DNA from: Thermoleophilaceae bacterium
Lineage (GTDB): Bacteria; Actinomycetota; Thermoleophilia; Solirubrobacterales; Thermoleophilaceae
Assembly: GCA_013696425.1 (NCBI GenBank)
Contig: JACCYP010000033.1
Span: 1-5,270 of the forward strand
Length of the DNA: 5,270 nucleotides
Direction: 5' to 3'
The stretch's first letter is position 1; the number at the start of each line of letters is the position of its first letter. The position numbers and the translations under genes were made by a program. The notes beneath the pieces were generated by a model. It did not search any database. It worked only from the letters and a program-made list of their open reading frames with translations, and was not told where the DNA came from. Below are positions 4,989 through 5,270 of the stretch, in pieces.

Positions 4989-5270
4989 ATGTGTGGGATG
5001 TGCGGCGTGGCGGGCCGCGACGACGGGCGCCTGGTCCAGCGGATGACGGACCTCCTCAGGCACCGCGGGCCCGACGGAGAGGGAGTCCGGGCGTTCGGAT
5101 CCGCGGATGGCAAGCCGCCCGCCACGCTAGGGCACCGCCGGCTCAGCATCATCGACCTAACGAGCCGGGGGGCGCAGCCAATGGCCTACTCCGACGAGCG
5201 GTACTGGATCACCTACAACGGTGAGCTCTACAACTACCGGGAGTTGCGGTCCCGGCTGCGCGCGGAGGGC
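4989..5270 (+). CDS. asnB: asparagine synthase (glutamine-hydrolysing), N-terminal part (3' end outside window)
   Basis: The visible 94 residues are a class II glutamine amidotransferase domain of the AsnB type, which frees ammonia from glutamine for a C-terminal ATP-dependent amidating domain (not visible here). Motifs: MCGMCGVAG at the N-terminus, with Cys as the N-terminal nucleophile; RHRGPDG (24-30); LGHRRLSIIDL (47-57); GAQPM (61-65); and YNGELYNYRELR (76-87), which carries the Asn-Gly pair of the glutamine site. Two ATGs compete. The one at 4989 has GAGGA 11 bases upstream. The one at 4998 gives the standard MCGVAG start. The gene begins 14 bases after the PGT stop and is probably co-transcribed with it. 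AsnB homologues are common in capsule and exopolysaccharide loci, where they may amidate uronic acids; which acceptor is used here is unknown. Confidence 0.93.
   Translation, partial: MCGMCGVAGRDDGRLVQRMTDLLRHRGPDGEGVRAFGSADGKPPATLGHRRLSIIDLTSRGAQPMAYSDERYWITYNGELYNYRELRSRLRAEG

Noticed and set aside
4991..5224. 77-residue plus-strand open frame starting MWDVRRGG
   Set aside because: It is an out-of-frame reading of the asparagine synthase gene, which starts two bases earlier and carries all the family motifs.
1..5270. CRISPR array, tRNA, rRNA, riboswitch
   Set aside because: No repeated spacer pattern, cloverleaf or conserved RNA core was recognised by reading both strands.

Overview
The window is a high-GC piece of a bacterial chromosome devoted mainly to making a surface polysaccharide. 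The base composition, the strong G/C preference at third codon positions, the O-antigen-ligase-like tail rich in Ala and Arg, and the small 'ERLERERPVP' membrane protein suggest an actinobacterium, most likely of the class Thermoleophilia (Solirubrobacterales/Gaiellales type). The taxonomic call is inference from style only; no rRNA or tRNA is present.

Layout from left to right. (1) The 3' end of an O-antigen ligase/polymerase-like membrane protein with a TPR tail (1-509, +) overlaps by four bases a small single-pass membrane protein (506-781, +). (2) Two minus-strand genes follow: an FkbM-type methyltransferase (1983-2792) and a family-4 glycosyltransferase (772-1986), also joined by a four-base overlap. 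They are transcribed toward the small membrane protein, and the glycosyltransferase and membrane-protein genes overlap tail to tail by 10 bases. (3) An ECF-type sigma factor (2853-3392, -) lies directly upstream of the methyltransferase, on the same strand. (4) A roughly 200-base divergent region separates the sigma factor from a polyprenyl-phosphate sugar-1-phosphate transferase (3595-4974, +). (5) Fourteen bases later a glutamine-dependent asparagine synthase-like gene begins (4989 to the window edge, +).

The probable shared task is as follows. The PGT loads the first sugar phosphate onto the lipid carrier. The GT4 enzyme adds a sugar, and the FkbM enzyme methylates a hydroxyl group. The asparagine synthase-like enzyme may amidate a sugar acid or supply asparagine. 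The O-antigen-ligase-like protein polymerises or transfers the finished chain. The sigma factor could regulate the locus, and the small membrane protein is a speculative partner for it.

The most interesting observation is that the last eight codons of the glycosyltransferase (772-796) and of the sigma factor (2853-2877), stops included, are a 25-base direct repeat with 23 identities. The repeat brackets a 2.08-kb methyltransferase/glycosyltransferase cassette. The methyltransferase part has clearly lower GC than its neighbours. This looks like the footprint of a cassette insertion at the 3' end of the sigma gene, which gave the glycosyltransferase the sigma factor's tail. No integrase or transposase is visible. 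I did not find a wholly new biological system here; this is a variable polysaccharide locus with a readable insertion scar and several start-site puzzles.
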